Positions 23,888 to 31,917 of a DNA stretch of 50,304 nt are shown piece by piece. Under the pieces are notes generated by a model. The model had not been told where the DNA came from and did no database searches. It saw nothing but the letters and a program-made list of their open reading frames with translations. The DNA is from Bacillota bacterium (GTDB lineage: Bacteria > Bacillota > Clostridia > Clostridiales > Clostridiaceae): NCBI GenBank assembly GCA_023424785.1, contig JAFADP010000095.1:1-50304 (forward strand), given 5' to 3'. The first letter of the stretch is position 1; every line of letters starts with the position of its first letter. A program made the position numbers and the translations under genes.

Positions 23888-25036
23888 TTGTTAGATTTTG
23901 AAGTAGATATGCAAGAATTGACTAACATAAAAGTTATAGGTTGTGGTGGCGGTGGTAGTAACGCTGTCAATCGAATGATAGTAGAAGGATTAAAAAATGT
24001 TGAATTTATTGCTATAAATACTGATAAGCAAGCATTAATGCTTTCTCATGCAGATCAAAAAATTCAAATAGGTGAAAAGTTAACAAAAGGTCTAGGAGCA
24101 GGAGCAAATCCAGAGATTGGACAAAAAGCTGCTGAAGAGAGTAGAGAAGAAATTACAGCTGCAATAAAGGGTGCTAATATGGTATTCATTACAGCTGGAA
24201 TGGGAGGCGGAACAGGAACTGGTGCTGCACCTGTAGTAGCTGAAATTGCAAAATCTTTAGAAATATTAACAGTAGGTGTTGTTACAAAACCTTTCCCATT
24301 TGAAGGGAAAAGAAGAATGAGATATGCTGAAATAGGTATACAAAACTTAAAGGAAAAGGTTGATACATTAGTAATAATACCAAATGAAAGATTATTATCA
24401 ATGGCTGATAAGAAGACTACACTTTTAGATTCATTTAAATTAGCTGATGATGTTTTAAGACAGGGTGTACAAGCGATATCAGATCTTATAACTATACCAG
24501 GGGTAGTTAATGCCGACTTTGCAGATATTAAAGCTGTAATGTTAGATAAAGGATTAGCTCATATGGGAGTTGGATATGGAAAAGGAGATAGTAGAGCAGC
24601 AGATGCTGTTACTCAAGCAATATCATCACCTTTATTAGAAACTTCGATAGATGGAGCTACAGGTGTAATATTAAACTTTACAGGTGGTGCTGACCTAGGA
24701 GCCTTAGAAGTTTATGAAGCAGCTGATGTAGTTAGAGAAGCAGCAGATCCAGATGCAAATATTATCTTTGGAGCAGTAATAGATGAAAACTTAAAAGATG
24801 AAATAAGAATAACTGTTATTGCTACAGGATTTGAATGTGAAGAAATGGAAGGTTCATCTGCTTTAGGAAATATATCAGAAAAGACTAAAAAGGTTGTAAA
24901 AGAAGTACAAGAAGAAGTAGTAAAAGAAGTTGTTGAACCTAAGGAAAAAGAAATTGAGAAAGAAGAGCCTTCTAAATATGAAGAGCCAGATTCAATAGAT
25001 ATTCCAGCATTTTTAAGAAGAACAAGAAGAAATTAA
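23888..25036 (+). CDS. ftsZ: Cell division GTPase FtsZ
   Basis: The tubulin-like protein that forms the division ring and the polar septum of sporulation. Start TTG 23888 (MLDFEVDMQELTNIKVIG) lies 7 bases after AAGGAGG. CGGGGSNAVNRM, the signature GGGTGTGAAP, RMRYAEIG, and the T7 synergy loop NADFADIKAVM are intact, and the C-terminal peptide DIPAFLRRTRRN, which binds FtsA, is preceded by an acidic/basic linker. 382 aa. As in other clostridia it is separate from the mur cluster and lies next to spoIIGA. Confidence 0.98.
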   Translation: MLDFEVDMQELTNIKVIGCGGGGSNAVNRMIVEGLKNVEFIAINTDKQALMLSHADQKIQIGEKLTKGLGAGANPEIGQKAAEESREEITAAIKGANMVFITAGMGGGTGTGAAPVVAEIAKSLEILTVGVVTKPFPFEGKRRMRYAEIGIQNLKEKVDTLVIIPNERLLSMADKKTTLLDSFKLADDVLRQGVQAISDLITIPGVVNADFADIKAVMLDKGLAHMGVGYGKGDSRAADAVTQAISSPLLETSIDGATGVILNFTGGADLGALEVYEAADVVREAADPDANIIFGAVIDENLKDEIRITVIATGFECEEMEGSSALGNISEKTKKVVKEVQEEVVKEVVEPKEKEIEKEEPSKYEEPDSIDIPAFLRRTRRN

Positions 25037-25046
25037 ATATTTTATT

Positions 25047-25077
25047 AAAAAGCTAATCAAATTGATTAGCTTTTTTT
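25047..25077 (+). terminator. Intrinsic terminator after ftsZ
   Basis: AAAGCTAATC pairs with GATTAGCTTT (arms about 25049-25058 and 25064-25073, five-base loop), followed by a T run to 25077. Confidence 0.9.
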
Positions 25078-25097
25078 GTTGTTTAAAAATAAATAAT

Positions 25098-25216
25098 TAA
25101 TTGTAAAAAAATTGTATAATAGTAACTGACTGTAAATAATTGTAAAAAAACTAATGAAAATAATATGAAATAACCATAATAAAATGACAAAATTTTGAAG
25201 TGATTATAAGTATAAT
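25098..25216 (+). promoter_or_regulatory. Upstream region of spoIIGA-sigE with repeats and a long-spacer promoter candidate
   Basis: TAATTGTAAAAAAA occurs at 25098-25111 and 25137-25150. TATAAT lies at 25211-25216 with ATGACA at 25184-25189, a 21-bp spacer. The B. subtilis spoIIG promoter is known for an over-long spacer and Spo0A activation. TTGTAAAA (in the repeats) matches 6 of 8 positions of the Spo0A box TTGTCGAA. This is suggestive only. Confidence 0.4.
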
Positions 25217-25239
25217 TATGATAAGAGGAGAGGATAAAA

Positions 25240-26037
25240 ATGGAAGTTTATGTTGATGTGATTTTTTTTCAGAACTTCGTTGTTGACATCTTTTTACTCA
25301 TGGTTGCTTCAAAAGTATTAAGAAAAAAAATTTCAAGTTGTAGAATTATACTTTCAGGTATATTGGGAGGTTTATATTCATTAGTTATGATTTTTCCTAG
25401 TCTTAATTTTTTTTCTTATATTCCATTTCAATTTCTTTTTTTATATATGATTATGAAAATTTCATTTAGAAAAAGTAATGTTATCTTCAAGATAAAGGGG
25501 ATTATAGTGTATTTAATTGGTGCATTTATTTTGAGTGGATTATGTGTAGCGCTATCAATGAATAAGTATTATGTAAGCGTTTCAGGTGGCTTTAAAATGA
25601 CTGACTATTCTGTAAAATATTTAATTTTATCTATTATGATAGTATATATTATTTATTCAAGACTAAGTAGCTACCTAAGGGAAAGAGCTTTTATAACAAA
25701 TTTTATTTATGATATAGAGTTTTTTAAAGATAATGCGAAATATGTTATAAGAGGTTTTTTAGATACTGGAAATGAATTAAGAGAACCTATAACTAATTTA
25801 CCATGCATTATAGTAGAAGAAAATTTTGTTGAAATCACATCAGATAAAAATTTGTATTATATTCCTTATAAAGCAATAGGGTATACTGGAAAACTTAAGG
25901 GATTTGTCGGAGAGAAAGTTAGAATAAGAGAACAAGGAGGAGCATGGAGAGATGTAGATGCTATTATTTGCCCATGCAATGAATTACTTAGTAGAGATGG
26001 AGATTTTAATGCTCTGCTTTCTAGAGGAATTATATAA
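25240..26037 (+). CDS. spoIIGA: Sigma-E processing peptidase SpoIIGA
   Basis: A membrane aspartic protease that cleaves pro-sigma-E in the mother cell. The first half has five hydrophobic segments (about residues 5-22, 35-52, 58-73, 86-106 and 124-142). The cytoplasmic half carries the catalytic D175 in GFLDTGNELREP, the single Asp each subunit contributes to the dimer. 265 aa. SD GAGGAGAGG, ATG 25240. It ends 13 bases before sigE, its substrate, in the universal spoIIG order. Confidence 0.95.
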   Translation: MEVYVDVIFFQNFVVDIFLLMVASKVLRKKISSCRIILSGILGGLYSLVMIFPSLNFFSYIPFQFLFLYMIMKISFRKSNVIFKIKGIIVYLIGAFILSGLCVALSMNKYYVSVSGGFKMTDYSVKYLILSIMIVYIIYSRLSSYLRERAFITNFIYDIEFFKDNAKYVIRGFLDTGNELREPITNLPCIIVEENFVEITSDKNLYYIPYKAIGYTGKLKGFVGEKVRIREQGGAWRDVDAIICPCNELLSRDGDFNALLSRGII

Positions 26038-26050
26038 AGGGGGAAGGATA

Positions 26051-26758
26051 ATGATAAATATAGGCTTTATTCTAAATAGATTAATTGAAAAAATTAATGT
26101 TCAGGGCGGCAATATACATTATGTTGGAGGTACAGATGTGTTGCCTCCTCCTTTATCCAAGGATGAGGAGGAAAAATTAATATCAAAACTTTTAGATGGT
26201 GATGAGAGTATAAGAAGTACTCTCATAGAAAGAAATTTAAGATTAGTAGTTTATATAGCTAGAAAGTTTGAAAATACAGGAGTATATATAGAAGATTTAA
26301 TTTCTGTAGGAACAATTGGTCTAATTAAAGCAGTAAATACATTTAAACCTGAGAAAAAAATAAAATTAGCAACTTATGCATCAAGATGTATTGAAAATGA
26401 GATTTTAATGCATTTAAGAAGAAATAGCAAAATAAAAGCAGAAATATCTTTCTATGAACCATTAAATATTGATTGGGATGGAAATGAATTATTATTGTCA
26501 GATATATTAGGTACAGAAAATGACATAGTTTATAATTTAATAGAAGATGAAGTGGATAAACAACTATTATTTACAGCATTAAAAAGTTTAAATGATAGGG
26601 AAAAAGAGATTATTAAGTTGAGATTTGGCTTAAATGGTACTAATGAGAAGACACAGAAGGAAGTTGCAGATATGCTTGGTATTTCTCAATCTTATATTTC
26701 AAGATTAGAGAAAAAAATAATTACTAGGTTAAAAAAAGAAATAACTAGAATGACATAG
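26051..26758 (+). CDS. sigE: RNA polymerase sporulation sigma factor E (pro-sigma-E)
   Basis: The early mother-cell sigma factor, made as a precursor. I start at ATG 26051 (235 aa), preceded by AAGGGGGAAGG; upstream in-frame codons lie inside spoIIGA. The N-terminal amphipathic pro-sequence (MINIGFILNRLIEKIN...VGGTDVLPPPL) is followed by region 2 (RNLRLVVYIARKFENTGVYIEDLISVGTIGLIKAVNTF) and region 4 (TQKEVADMLGISQSYISRLEKKI). Paired with SpoIIGA directly upstream. Its regulon should include spoIVA at 40973. Confidence 0.97.
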   Translation: MINIGFILNRLIEKINVQGGNIHYVGGTDVLPPPLSKDEEEKLISKLLDGDESIRSTLIERNLRLVVYIARKFENTGVYIEDLISVGTIGLIKAVNTFKPEKKIKLATYASRCIENEILMHLRRNSKIKAEISFYEPLNIDWDGNELLLSDILGTENDIVYNLIEDEVDKQLLFTALKSLNDREKEIIKLRFGLNGTNEKTQKEVADMLGISQSYISRLEKKIITRLKKEITRMT

Positions 26759-26768
26759 TTTGTCTTTA

Positions 26769-26797
26769 GTATAAAAGTATATTCTCTCGGAAATAAT
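26769..26797 (+). promoter_or_regulatory. Sigma-F/sigma-G type promoter of sigG
   Basis: GTATA (26769-26773), 15-bp spacer, GGAAATAAT (26789-26797). This fits the forespore consensus as I recall it from B. subtilis (GYATA, about 15 bp, GGnnAnAnT). It lies 43 bases before the sigG start, consistent with sigma-F activation of sigG. Confidence 0.65.
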
Positions 26798-26839
26798 ATT
26801 AAATGAATTATGTAATTACTTCATAAGGGGTTGATGATT

Positions 26840-27613
26840 TTGATCATTAATAAAGTAGAGATTTGTGGAGTAAATACCTCAAAACTTCCCGTTTTAAAAG
26901 AAAAAGAAAAGAGAGATTTACTTATACAAATTCAACAGGGTGATGGTACTGCTAGAGAATCTTTCATAAAAGGAAATTTACGATTAGTTTTAAGCGTTAT
27001 ACAAAGGTTTAATAATAGAGGAGAAAATGTAGACGATTTATTTCAGGTAGGTTGTATTGGTTTAATGAAAGCAATAGATAACTTTGATTTAAGTCAAAAT
27101 GTTAAATTTTCTACATATGCAGTACCAATGATAATAGGAGAAATAAGAAGATATCTTAGAGATAATAATTCAATAAGAGTTAGTAGATCTTTAAGAGATA
27201 TAGCTTATAAGGCTCTTTTAGTAAGAGATAAGCTAATTAAAGATAACAATAAAGAACCTACAATTTTCCAAATATCTAAAGAGTTAAACTTGCCAAGAGA
27301 AGAGGTAGTATTTGCATTAGATGCTATTCAGGATCCAGTATCATTATATGAACCTATATATCATGATGGTGGAGATGCTGTTTATGTTATGGATCAAGTA
27401 AAGGATAATAAGAATACAGATGAGAGTTGGCTTGAAAATATATCTATAAAAGAAGCTATGAAAAAGTTAAGTAGTAGAGAAAAATTAATTTTAAATTTAA
27501 GATTTTTTAATGGGAAAACTCAGATGGAGGTTGCAGAAGAGATAGGAATTTCTCAAGCACAGGTATCAAGACTTGAAAAGACTGCCTTAAAGCATATGAA
27601 GAATCACGTGTAA
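26840..27613 (+). CDS. sigG: RNA polymerase sporulation sigma factor G
   Basis: The late forespore sigma factor. After the start the protein reads MIINKVEICGVNTSKLPVLK, aligning residue for residue with B. subtilis SigG (MSRNKVEICGVDTSKLPVLK). TTG 26840 therefore looks right: AAGGGG lies 9 bases upstream, whereas ATG 26834 is only 3 bases from it. Regions 2 (DDLFQVGCIGLMKAIDNFDLSQNVKFSTYAVPMIIGEIRRYLRDNN), 3 and 4 (TQMEVAEEIGISQAQVSRLEKTALKHM) are complete; 257 aa. It has no pro-sequence. It has its own promoter upstream. Confidence 0.97.
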   Translation: MIINKVEICGVNTSKLPVLKEKEKRDLLIQIQQGDGTARESFIKGNLRLVLSVIQRFNNRGENVDDLFQVGCIGLMKAIDNFDLSQNVKFSTYAVPMIIGEIRRYLRDNNSIRVSRSLRDIAYKALLVRDKLIKDNNKEPTIFQISKELNLPREEVVFALDAIQDPVSLYEPIYHDGGDAVYVMDQVKDNKNTDESWLENISIKEAMKKLSSREKLILNLRFFNGKTQMEVAEEIGISQAQVSRLEKTALKHMKNHV

Positions 27614-27663
27614 TAAATTAAGTTTATTAAACATATTTATCTTACAGAAAGGTGGGATGTAAT

Positions 27664-27930
27664 ATGGAAGAAATTCTTCATTCAATAAATGCAATGAGGG
27701 CTATGGAGTTAATAGATATAAATACAGGAAGAAAATTAGGATTTATAAAGGACATAAAGATAGACTGTAGTGAGAGTAAAATAGTTTCTATATTATTACA
27801 TAGAGAAGAAAAGGGATGGTTTTCCAAAGGTGATGATATAGAAATTTTATGGGAAGATATATCTAAGATAGGTGTAGATGTAATACTTATAGATTCAGAA
27901 AATATAAATAATATTTATAATACAGACTAG
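27664..27930 (+). CDS. YlmC/YmxH family PRC-barrel sporulation protein
   Basis: An 88-aa protein with a single PRC-barrel fold, family core RAMELIDINTGRKLGFIKDIKID...WEDISKIGVDVILID. The family is conserved in endospore formers and often found near sigG or sporulation loci; its exact role is unknown. ATG 27664 is 8 bases after AAAGGTGG; GTG 27652 lies in the SD. It follows sigG by 50 bases, so co-expression in the forespore is possible. A larger two-domain PRC protein occurs at 4836. Confidence 0.85.
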   Translation: MEEILHSINAMRAMELIDINTGRKLGFIKDIKIDCSESKIVSILLHREEKGWFSKGDDIEILWEDISKIGVDVILIDSENINNIYNTD

Positions 27931-28001
27931 AAAATATTATTTATTATAGTTATAATTAAGTTATCACGTAGGTTTATCAAATAGGAAAGGTGGAGCAATA
28001 T

Positions 28002-28466
28002 ATGAAATGTCCTTTTTGTTCTTTTGAGGAAAGTAAGGTTGTTGATTCAAGATCAACAGATGATAATACAACCATAAGAAGAAGAAGAGAATGTTTAAGG
28101 TGTGGCAAAAGATATACAACTTATGAAAAAATAGAAGATATTCCTGTTCAAGTAGTAAAAAAAGACAGTACAAGGGAAAGCTTTAACAAGGATAAGATAG
28201 TTAATGGATTAATTGTTGCTTGTCAAAAAAGACCTATTTCAAGAAAACAAATTCAAAAAATTGCAGATGAAATAGAAAAAGAAATTTCTAATAAAATGTT
28301 AAGTGAAGTTCAGAGTGAACATATTGGTGAAATGGTAATGAAAAAATTAAAATTAATAGATGAAATTTCTTATGTAAGATTTGCATCTGTATATAGGCAA
28401 TTTAAAGATATTGATACTTTCTTAGAGGAAATAGAAAATTTAAAGACAACACAGAATAATAAGTAG
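28002..28466 (+). CDS. nrdR: Transcriptional repressor NrdR
   Basis: A global repressor of ribonucleotide reductase genes that senses ATP/dATP. The zinc ribbon uses C3, C6, C31 and C34 (MKCPFC...CLRCGKRY), followed by an ATP-cone (VVKKDSTRESFNKDKIVNGLIVACQKRPIS...YVRFASVYRQFKDI). I start at ATG 28002 (154 aa), 8 bases after GAAAGGTGG; the GTG at 27990 lies within that SD. No nrd gene is in the window, so its targets are elsewhere. A terminator follows. Confidence 0.96.
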   Translation: MKCPFCSFEESKVVDSRSTDDNTTIRRRRECLRCGKRYTTYEKIEDIPVQVVKKDSTRESFNKDKIVNGLIVACQKRPISRKQIQKIADEIEKEISNKMLSEVQSEHIGEMVMKKLKLIDEISYVRFASVYRQFKDIDTFLEEIENLKTTQNNK

Positions 28467-28469
28467 GTA

Positions 28470-28516
28470 AAAAGGTGAACTCAGAATTAAGTTTCTAGAT
28501 TTCACCTTTTATTTTT
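28470..28516 (+). terminator. Intrinsic terminator after nrdR
   Basis: AAAAGGTGAA (28470-28479) pairs with TTCACCTTTT (28501-28510); the 21-base loop has a small inner AGAA/TTCT pairing. The tail is ATTTTTA. Confidence 0.78.
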
Positions 28517-28598
28517 AAGTTAAACTTTGGTTAATTATTAATGGAAAAATAGATTAACTAGTGGTAAAATGTTAAAATATTTATATATAGGAGGAACT

Positions 28599-29342
28599 AT
28601 GAATAAAGTAGATTTAAAAATGTTAAAGAAATTTAATGATTATCTTATTATAGAAAATAAGAAGAGTAAAATTATTTTTTCAACAGCAGAAGAAGGTAGA
28701 AGTTTTAATAGGAACACTGAAGACGGAGTAAAAAATCTAATGTCTATTAAATCTGACTTTAATGTAGCCGATGTAAAATATTTAAAGCAAATACATTCTG
28801 ACTATATACTTAAAGTTGAAAAAAATAATGAAAATAACTTTATTGAAAATGAAGGAGATGCATTAATTACAGACTTAAAGAATATTGCCATTGGAGTTTT
28901 TACAGCTGACTGTGTACCTATAATTTTAGTTGATGAAGAAAAGGGTGTTTGTGCTGCAATACATAGTGGTTGGAAGGGAACTTTTAAGTCAATTACCTTA
29001 AAGACAGTAAAGAAACTTCAAGAGGTATATAATAGCAACCCAGAGAATATAAAAGCTTATATAGGGGCACATATAAGGCAGTGTTGTTATGAAGTCTCTG
29101 AAGAATTAAAAGAAAAGTTTATAACAGAAAAAAGTCATATATCTAAAGAAAAGTTATTTAAGGGAAGAAACTTAAATATGGAAGAATGTATTTTAGAAGA
29201 CTTAAGAAATAGTGGGGTTAAAGAAGAAAATATATATTCAATACCTTTATGTACTTATTGTAGTAGTGAAATAAAATTACATTCATATAGAAAATCTAAT
29301 GGGCTTTATGGAAGATTATTTGCATTTGTAGTTTTAAATTAA
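28599..29342 (+). CDS. YfiH/PgeF (LACC1-type, DUF152) polyphenol oxidase family protein
   Basis: A 247-aa protein with the family residues KQIHSD, GDALITD, FTADCVPIILVD, AIHSGWKGT and GAHIRQCCYEV, and a late LCTYCSSEIKLHSYRKSNGLYGR. These give the His/Cys/His metal site. E. coli YfiH (PgeF) corrects misincorporated residues in peptidoglycan precursors, and mammalian LACC1 acts on purine nucleosides and other substrates, so the in vivo substrate is unsettled. I start at ATG 28599 after AGGAGG; ATG 28569 has no SD. It lies just upstream of phoPR. Confidence 0.9.
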   Translation: MNKVDLKMLKKFNDYLIIENKKSKIIFSTAEEGRSFNRNTEDGVKNLMSIKSDFNVADVKYLKQIHSDYILKVEKNNENNFIENEGDALITDLKNIAIGVFTADCVPIILVDEEKGVCAAIHSGWKGTFKSITLKTVKKLQEVYNSNPENIKAYIGAHIRQCCYEVSEELKEKFITEKSHISKEKLFKGRNLNMEECILEDLRNSGVKEENIYSIPLCTYCSSEIKLHSYRKSNGLYGRLFAFVVLN

Positions 29343-29358
29343 AGGAGAGAAGAATATT

Positions 29359-30060
29359 ATGGCAGAGGGAAAAATACTAGTAGTTGATGATGAAGAGCAT
29401 ATTGTTGAATTATTGAAATTTAATTTAGAAAATTCAGGATATAAGGTTATTACTGCAAGTAATGGGAATGATGCTATATCATTAGCAAGAGAAACTAATC
29501 CAAATTTGATATTATTAGATCTTATGCTTCCAGGAATAGATGGACTAGATGTTTGTAAGGAAATAAAAAAGAATAGTGAAACTAATAATATAGGAATAAT
29601 AATGTTGACGGCTAAAGGTGAGGAATTTGATAAAATATTAGGTTTAGAACTTGGAGCTGATGACTACATGACAAAGCCATTTTCTATAAGAGAATTACTT
29701 GCTAGAGTTAAAGCAGTTCTTAGAAGAAGTTCATCTAATAATGCTGAAAAGTTGGACAAATTTGAAAGTGGTCATTTATGTGTGGACTTTGAGCGTCATG
29801 AAGTAAAGGTAAATGGCGAAAAGGTTGATATGACCCTTAAAGAATTTGAATTACTAGAAATATTAATTAAGAATAAAGGAAAAATACTTCAAAGAGAGGT
29901 ATTATTAGATAAGGTTTGGGGATATGAATATATTGGAGAAACAAGAACTGTTGATGTTCATATAAGATATCTTAGAAAGAAAATAGAAGTGGATGATAAG
30001 AATCCTAAATTTATAGAAACTATAAGAGGAGTTGGCTATAGATTTAGCACAGAAAAGTAA
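29359..30060 (+). CDS. phoP: PhoP/PhoB-type phosphate response regulator
   Basis: An OmpR-family response regulator of 233 aa. The receiver domain has the acidic pocket D10/D11, phosphoacceptor D54 (LILLDLMLPG), T84 and K106. The winged-helix DNA-binding domain contains LTLKEFELLEILIKNKGKILQREVLLDKVWGYEY and the RTVDVHIRYLRKKIE recognition helix. SD AAAGGAGAGAAG, ATG 29359. It is paired with the kinase gene directly downstream, and a pst operon follows, which identifies the signal as phosphate limitation. Confidence 0.93.
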   Translation: MAEGKILVVDDEEHIVELLKFNLENSGYKVITASNGNDAISLARETNPNLILLDLMLPGIDGLDVCKEIKKNSETNNIGIIMLTAKGEEFDKILGLELGADDYMTKPFSIRELLARVKAVLRRSSSNNAEKLDKFESGHLCVDFERHEVKVNGEKVDMTLKEFELLEILIKNKGKILQREVLLDKVWGYEYIGETRTVDVHIRYLRKKIEVDDKNPKFIETIRGVGYRFSTEK

Positions 30061-30061
30061 A

Positions 30062-31744
30062 ATGAAGAAGAGAATTTTTATAACACTATTTATAAGTATA
30101 GTATTTACATTAATGTTATCAATATCTGCCTTTTTTACTTTATCAAATGTAGAGAGTATGAGAAAGATAAAAAGCAATTTAAAAAACTATGCAGAATATA
30201 TAAGTCAACATGATTATGAGGATGTTAATTTTGTTAAAGGGTTTAAAATTAATAACTCAGATGTAAGATGTACTTATATAGATAGTGATGGAAATGTTAT
30301 TTATGATACTATTGGTAATATAAATGAAAATCATAAAGATAGAGAAGAGGTTAAAGGAGCATTAGAAAAAGGAGAATATTATATCATTAGAGTAAGTGCT
30401 ACTGATAAAGAAAGATTAGTATACTACTCTTTAAGATTAGATAATGGAAATATACTTAGAGTATCGGTACCATTTGAAGGTGCAAAATATTTTAATATGT
30501 ATAGTGTAACATATTCTATATTAATATGTGTAGCAGTATTATTATTTACATTAACTATTTCTATGAAGCTAGTAAGGACTATTATAGCTCCATTAAATGA
30601 ACTTCAAAATGTTACAGATAGAATAGCAAATGGAGATCTACATATTAGAGTTAGACCTAGAAAGAATGATGAATTAGGTGTATTAGGAGAAACTTTTAAT
30701 AAAATGGCAGATCAACTTCAAAATAAAATGAATGAAGTTTTAGATAAACAAAATAGGTTAGAATCTATAGTTCGCTCTATGGAAAGTGGAGTTATTGCAA
30801 TTGATTTAAATAATAATATTATAATAGCAAATCCTTATGCTAAAAGAATTTTTGGTATAAAAGGAGATGTGACAGGAGAAAACTTATTTGAATATATAAA
30901 TGATTTTGATATTAATCATTTTCTTCAAGAAGAAGTAGATAATGGTGCAAAGGAAATAAAAATATTACATCCAGCGGAAAGAGAATTAAAAATAAAAAAA
31001 TCTTTAATATTAAATGGTCATGATAAAATAGGAAAAGTAATTTGTGTGCAAGACATATCTGATATAAAAAGATTAGAAAATATGAGAAGTCAGTTTGTGG
31101 CAAATGTTTCTCATGAATTAAAAACTCCGTTAACATCTATAAAAGGTTTTACTGAAACATTGAAATATGTAGAAGACGAAGAAACTAGGACCAAGTTTTT
31201 AGATATTATAGATAATGAAGCAGAAAGATTAAGCAGATTAATAAATGATATTTTAGTATTATCTAAACTTGAAAGTTTCACAAGAAGTGAAGATGAAGAC
31301 TTTTTACCTAATGTAGTTATTGATGAAGTAAGTAATATTGTAAGAAATATGGCTGAAAATAAAGGCATAAACTTAATTATAAATGAAGATAATGAACAAA
31401 TGTATATCCATGGAGATAAAGATAAATTTCTTCAAGTAGTATTAAACTTAATTGAAAATGGAATAAAGTATTCTAATAAAGGAGCCACAGTAGAAGTGTC
31501 AAGCTTTGTTAAGAATAATGAATATATTCTTAAGGTAAAAGATAATGGTATTGGTATACCAGAAGAAGATATACCAAGAATTTTTGAAAGATTTTATAGA
31601 GTAGATAAATCAAGAAAAAGTGGAGGAACTGGTCTTGGTTTAGCTATAGTAAAACATATTGTTAAAATATTTAATGGTGATATAACTGTTGAGAGTAAAC
31701 TAAATGAGGGATCAACATTTACTGTCACAATAAGGAATGTATAG
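30062..31744 (+). CDS. phoR: PhoR-type sensor histidine kinase
   Basis: A membrane kinase of 560 aa with TM1 about 5-27, an extracytoplasmic sensor region about 30-145, and TM2 about 148-170. Then come HAMP (about 171-222), a PAS domain (about 230-330) and HisKA with phosphoacceptor H351 in FVANVSHELKTPLTSIKGF. The HATPase domain has the N-box NLIENGIKYSN and G-boxes DNGIGIPEEDIPRIFERFYR and SGGTGLGLAIVKHIV. I start at ATG 30062, one base after the phoP stop. No SD is at normal distance, so translation probably depends on coupling to phoP. Confidence 0.94.
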   Translation: MKKRIFITLFISIVFTLMLSISAFFTLSNVESMRKIKSNLKNYAEYISQHDYEDVNFVKGFKINNSDVRCTYIDSDGNVIYDTIGNINENHKDREEVKGALEKGEYYIIRVSATDKERLVYYSLRLDNGNILRVSVPFEGAKYFNMYSVTYSILICVAVLLFTLTISMKLVRTIIAPLNELQNVTDRIANGDLHIRVRPRKNDELGVLGETFNKMADQLQNKMNEVLDKQNRLESIVRSMESGVIAIDLNNNIIIANPYAKRIFGIKGDVTGENLFEYINDFDINHFLQEEVDNGAKEIKILHPAERELKIKKSLILNGHDKIGKVICVQDISDIKRLENMRSQFVANVSHELKTPLTSIKGFTETLKYVEDEETRTKFLDIIDNEAERLSRLINDILVLSKLESFTRSEDEDFLPNVVIDEVSNIVRNMAENKGINLIINEDNEQMYIHGDKDKFLQVVLNLIENGIKYSNKGATVEVSSFVKNNEYILKVKDNGIGIPEEDIPRIFERFYRVDKSRKSGGTGLGLAIVKHIVKIFNGDITVESKLNEGSTFTVTIRNV

Positions 31745-31773
31745 AATCAGTATTACATACTGGTTCTTTTTTA
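31744..31773 (+). terminator. Intrinsic terminator after phoPR
   Basis: GAATCAGTA (31744-31752) pairs with TACTGGTTC (31758-31766, one G-U), with a five-base loop and then T6. It separates phoPR from pst. Confidence 0.85.
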
Positions 31774-31799
31774 TTATGTTAATTTTTTTTAATATTTTT

Positions 31800-31855
31800 C
31801 TAATACAAATTAACATGAATCTAATAATGTCTTAACTTATGGGGAATAATATAAA
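31800..31855 (+). promoter_or_regulatory. Candidate PhoP boxes and promoter of the pst operon
   Basis: Four related hexamers follow one another at 10-11 bp intervals: CTAATA (31800), TTAACA (31810), CTAATA (31821), TTAACT (31832). B. subtilis PhoP binds TTAACA-like direct repeats with this helical periodicity. A -10-like TAATAT/TATAAA lies at 31847-31855 with no good -35, as expected for an activator-dependent promoter. Confidence 0.65.
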
Positions 31856-31917
31856 CATGTAAGGTAAAGGACAAGTAAAGAAAAATAAATTAAGTATAAT
31901 TTTTTGGAGGAGTAATA

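Noticed and set aside
25958..26050. Longer sigE frame starting inside spoIIGA
   Set aside because: These 31 codons are the spoIIGA coding sequence in another frame; the correct pro-sigma-E start with SD is ATG 26051.
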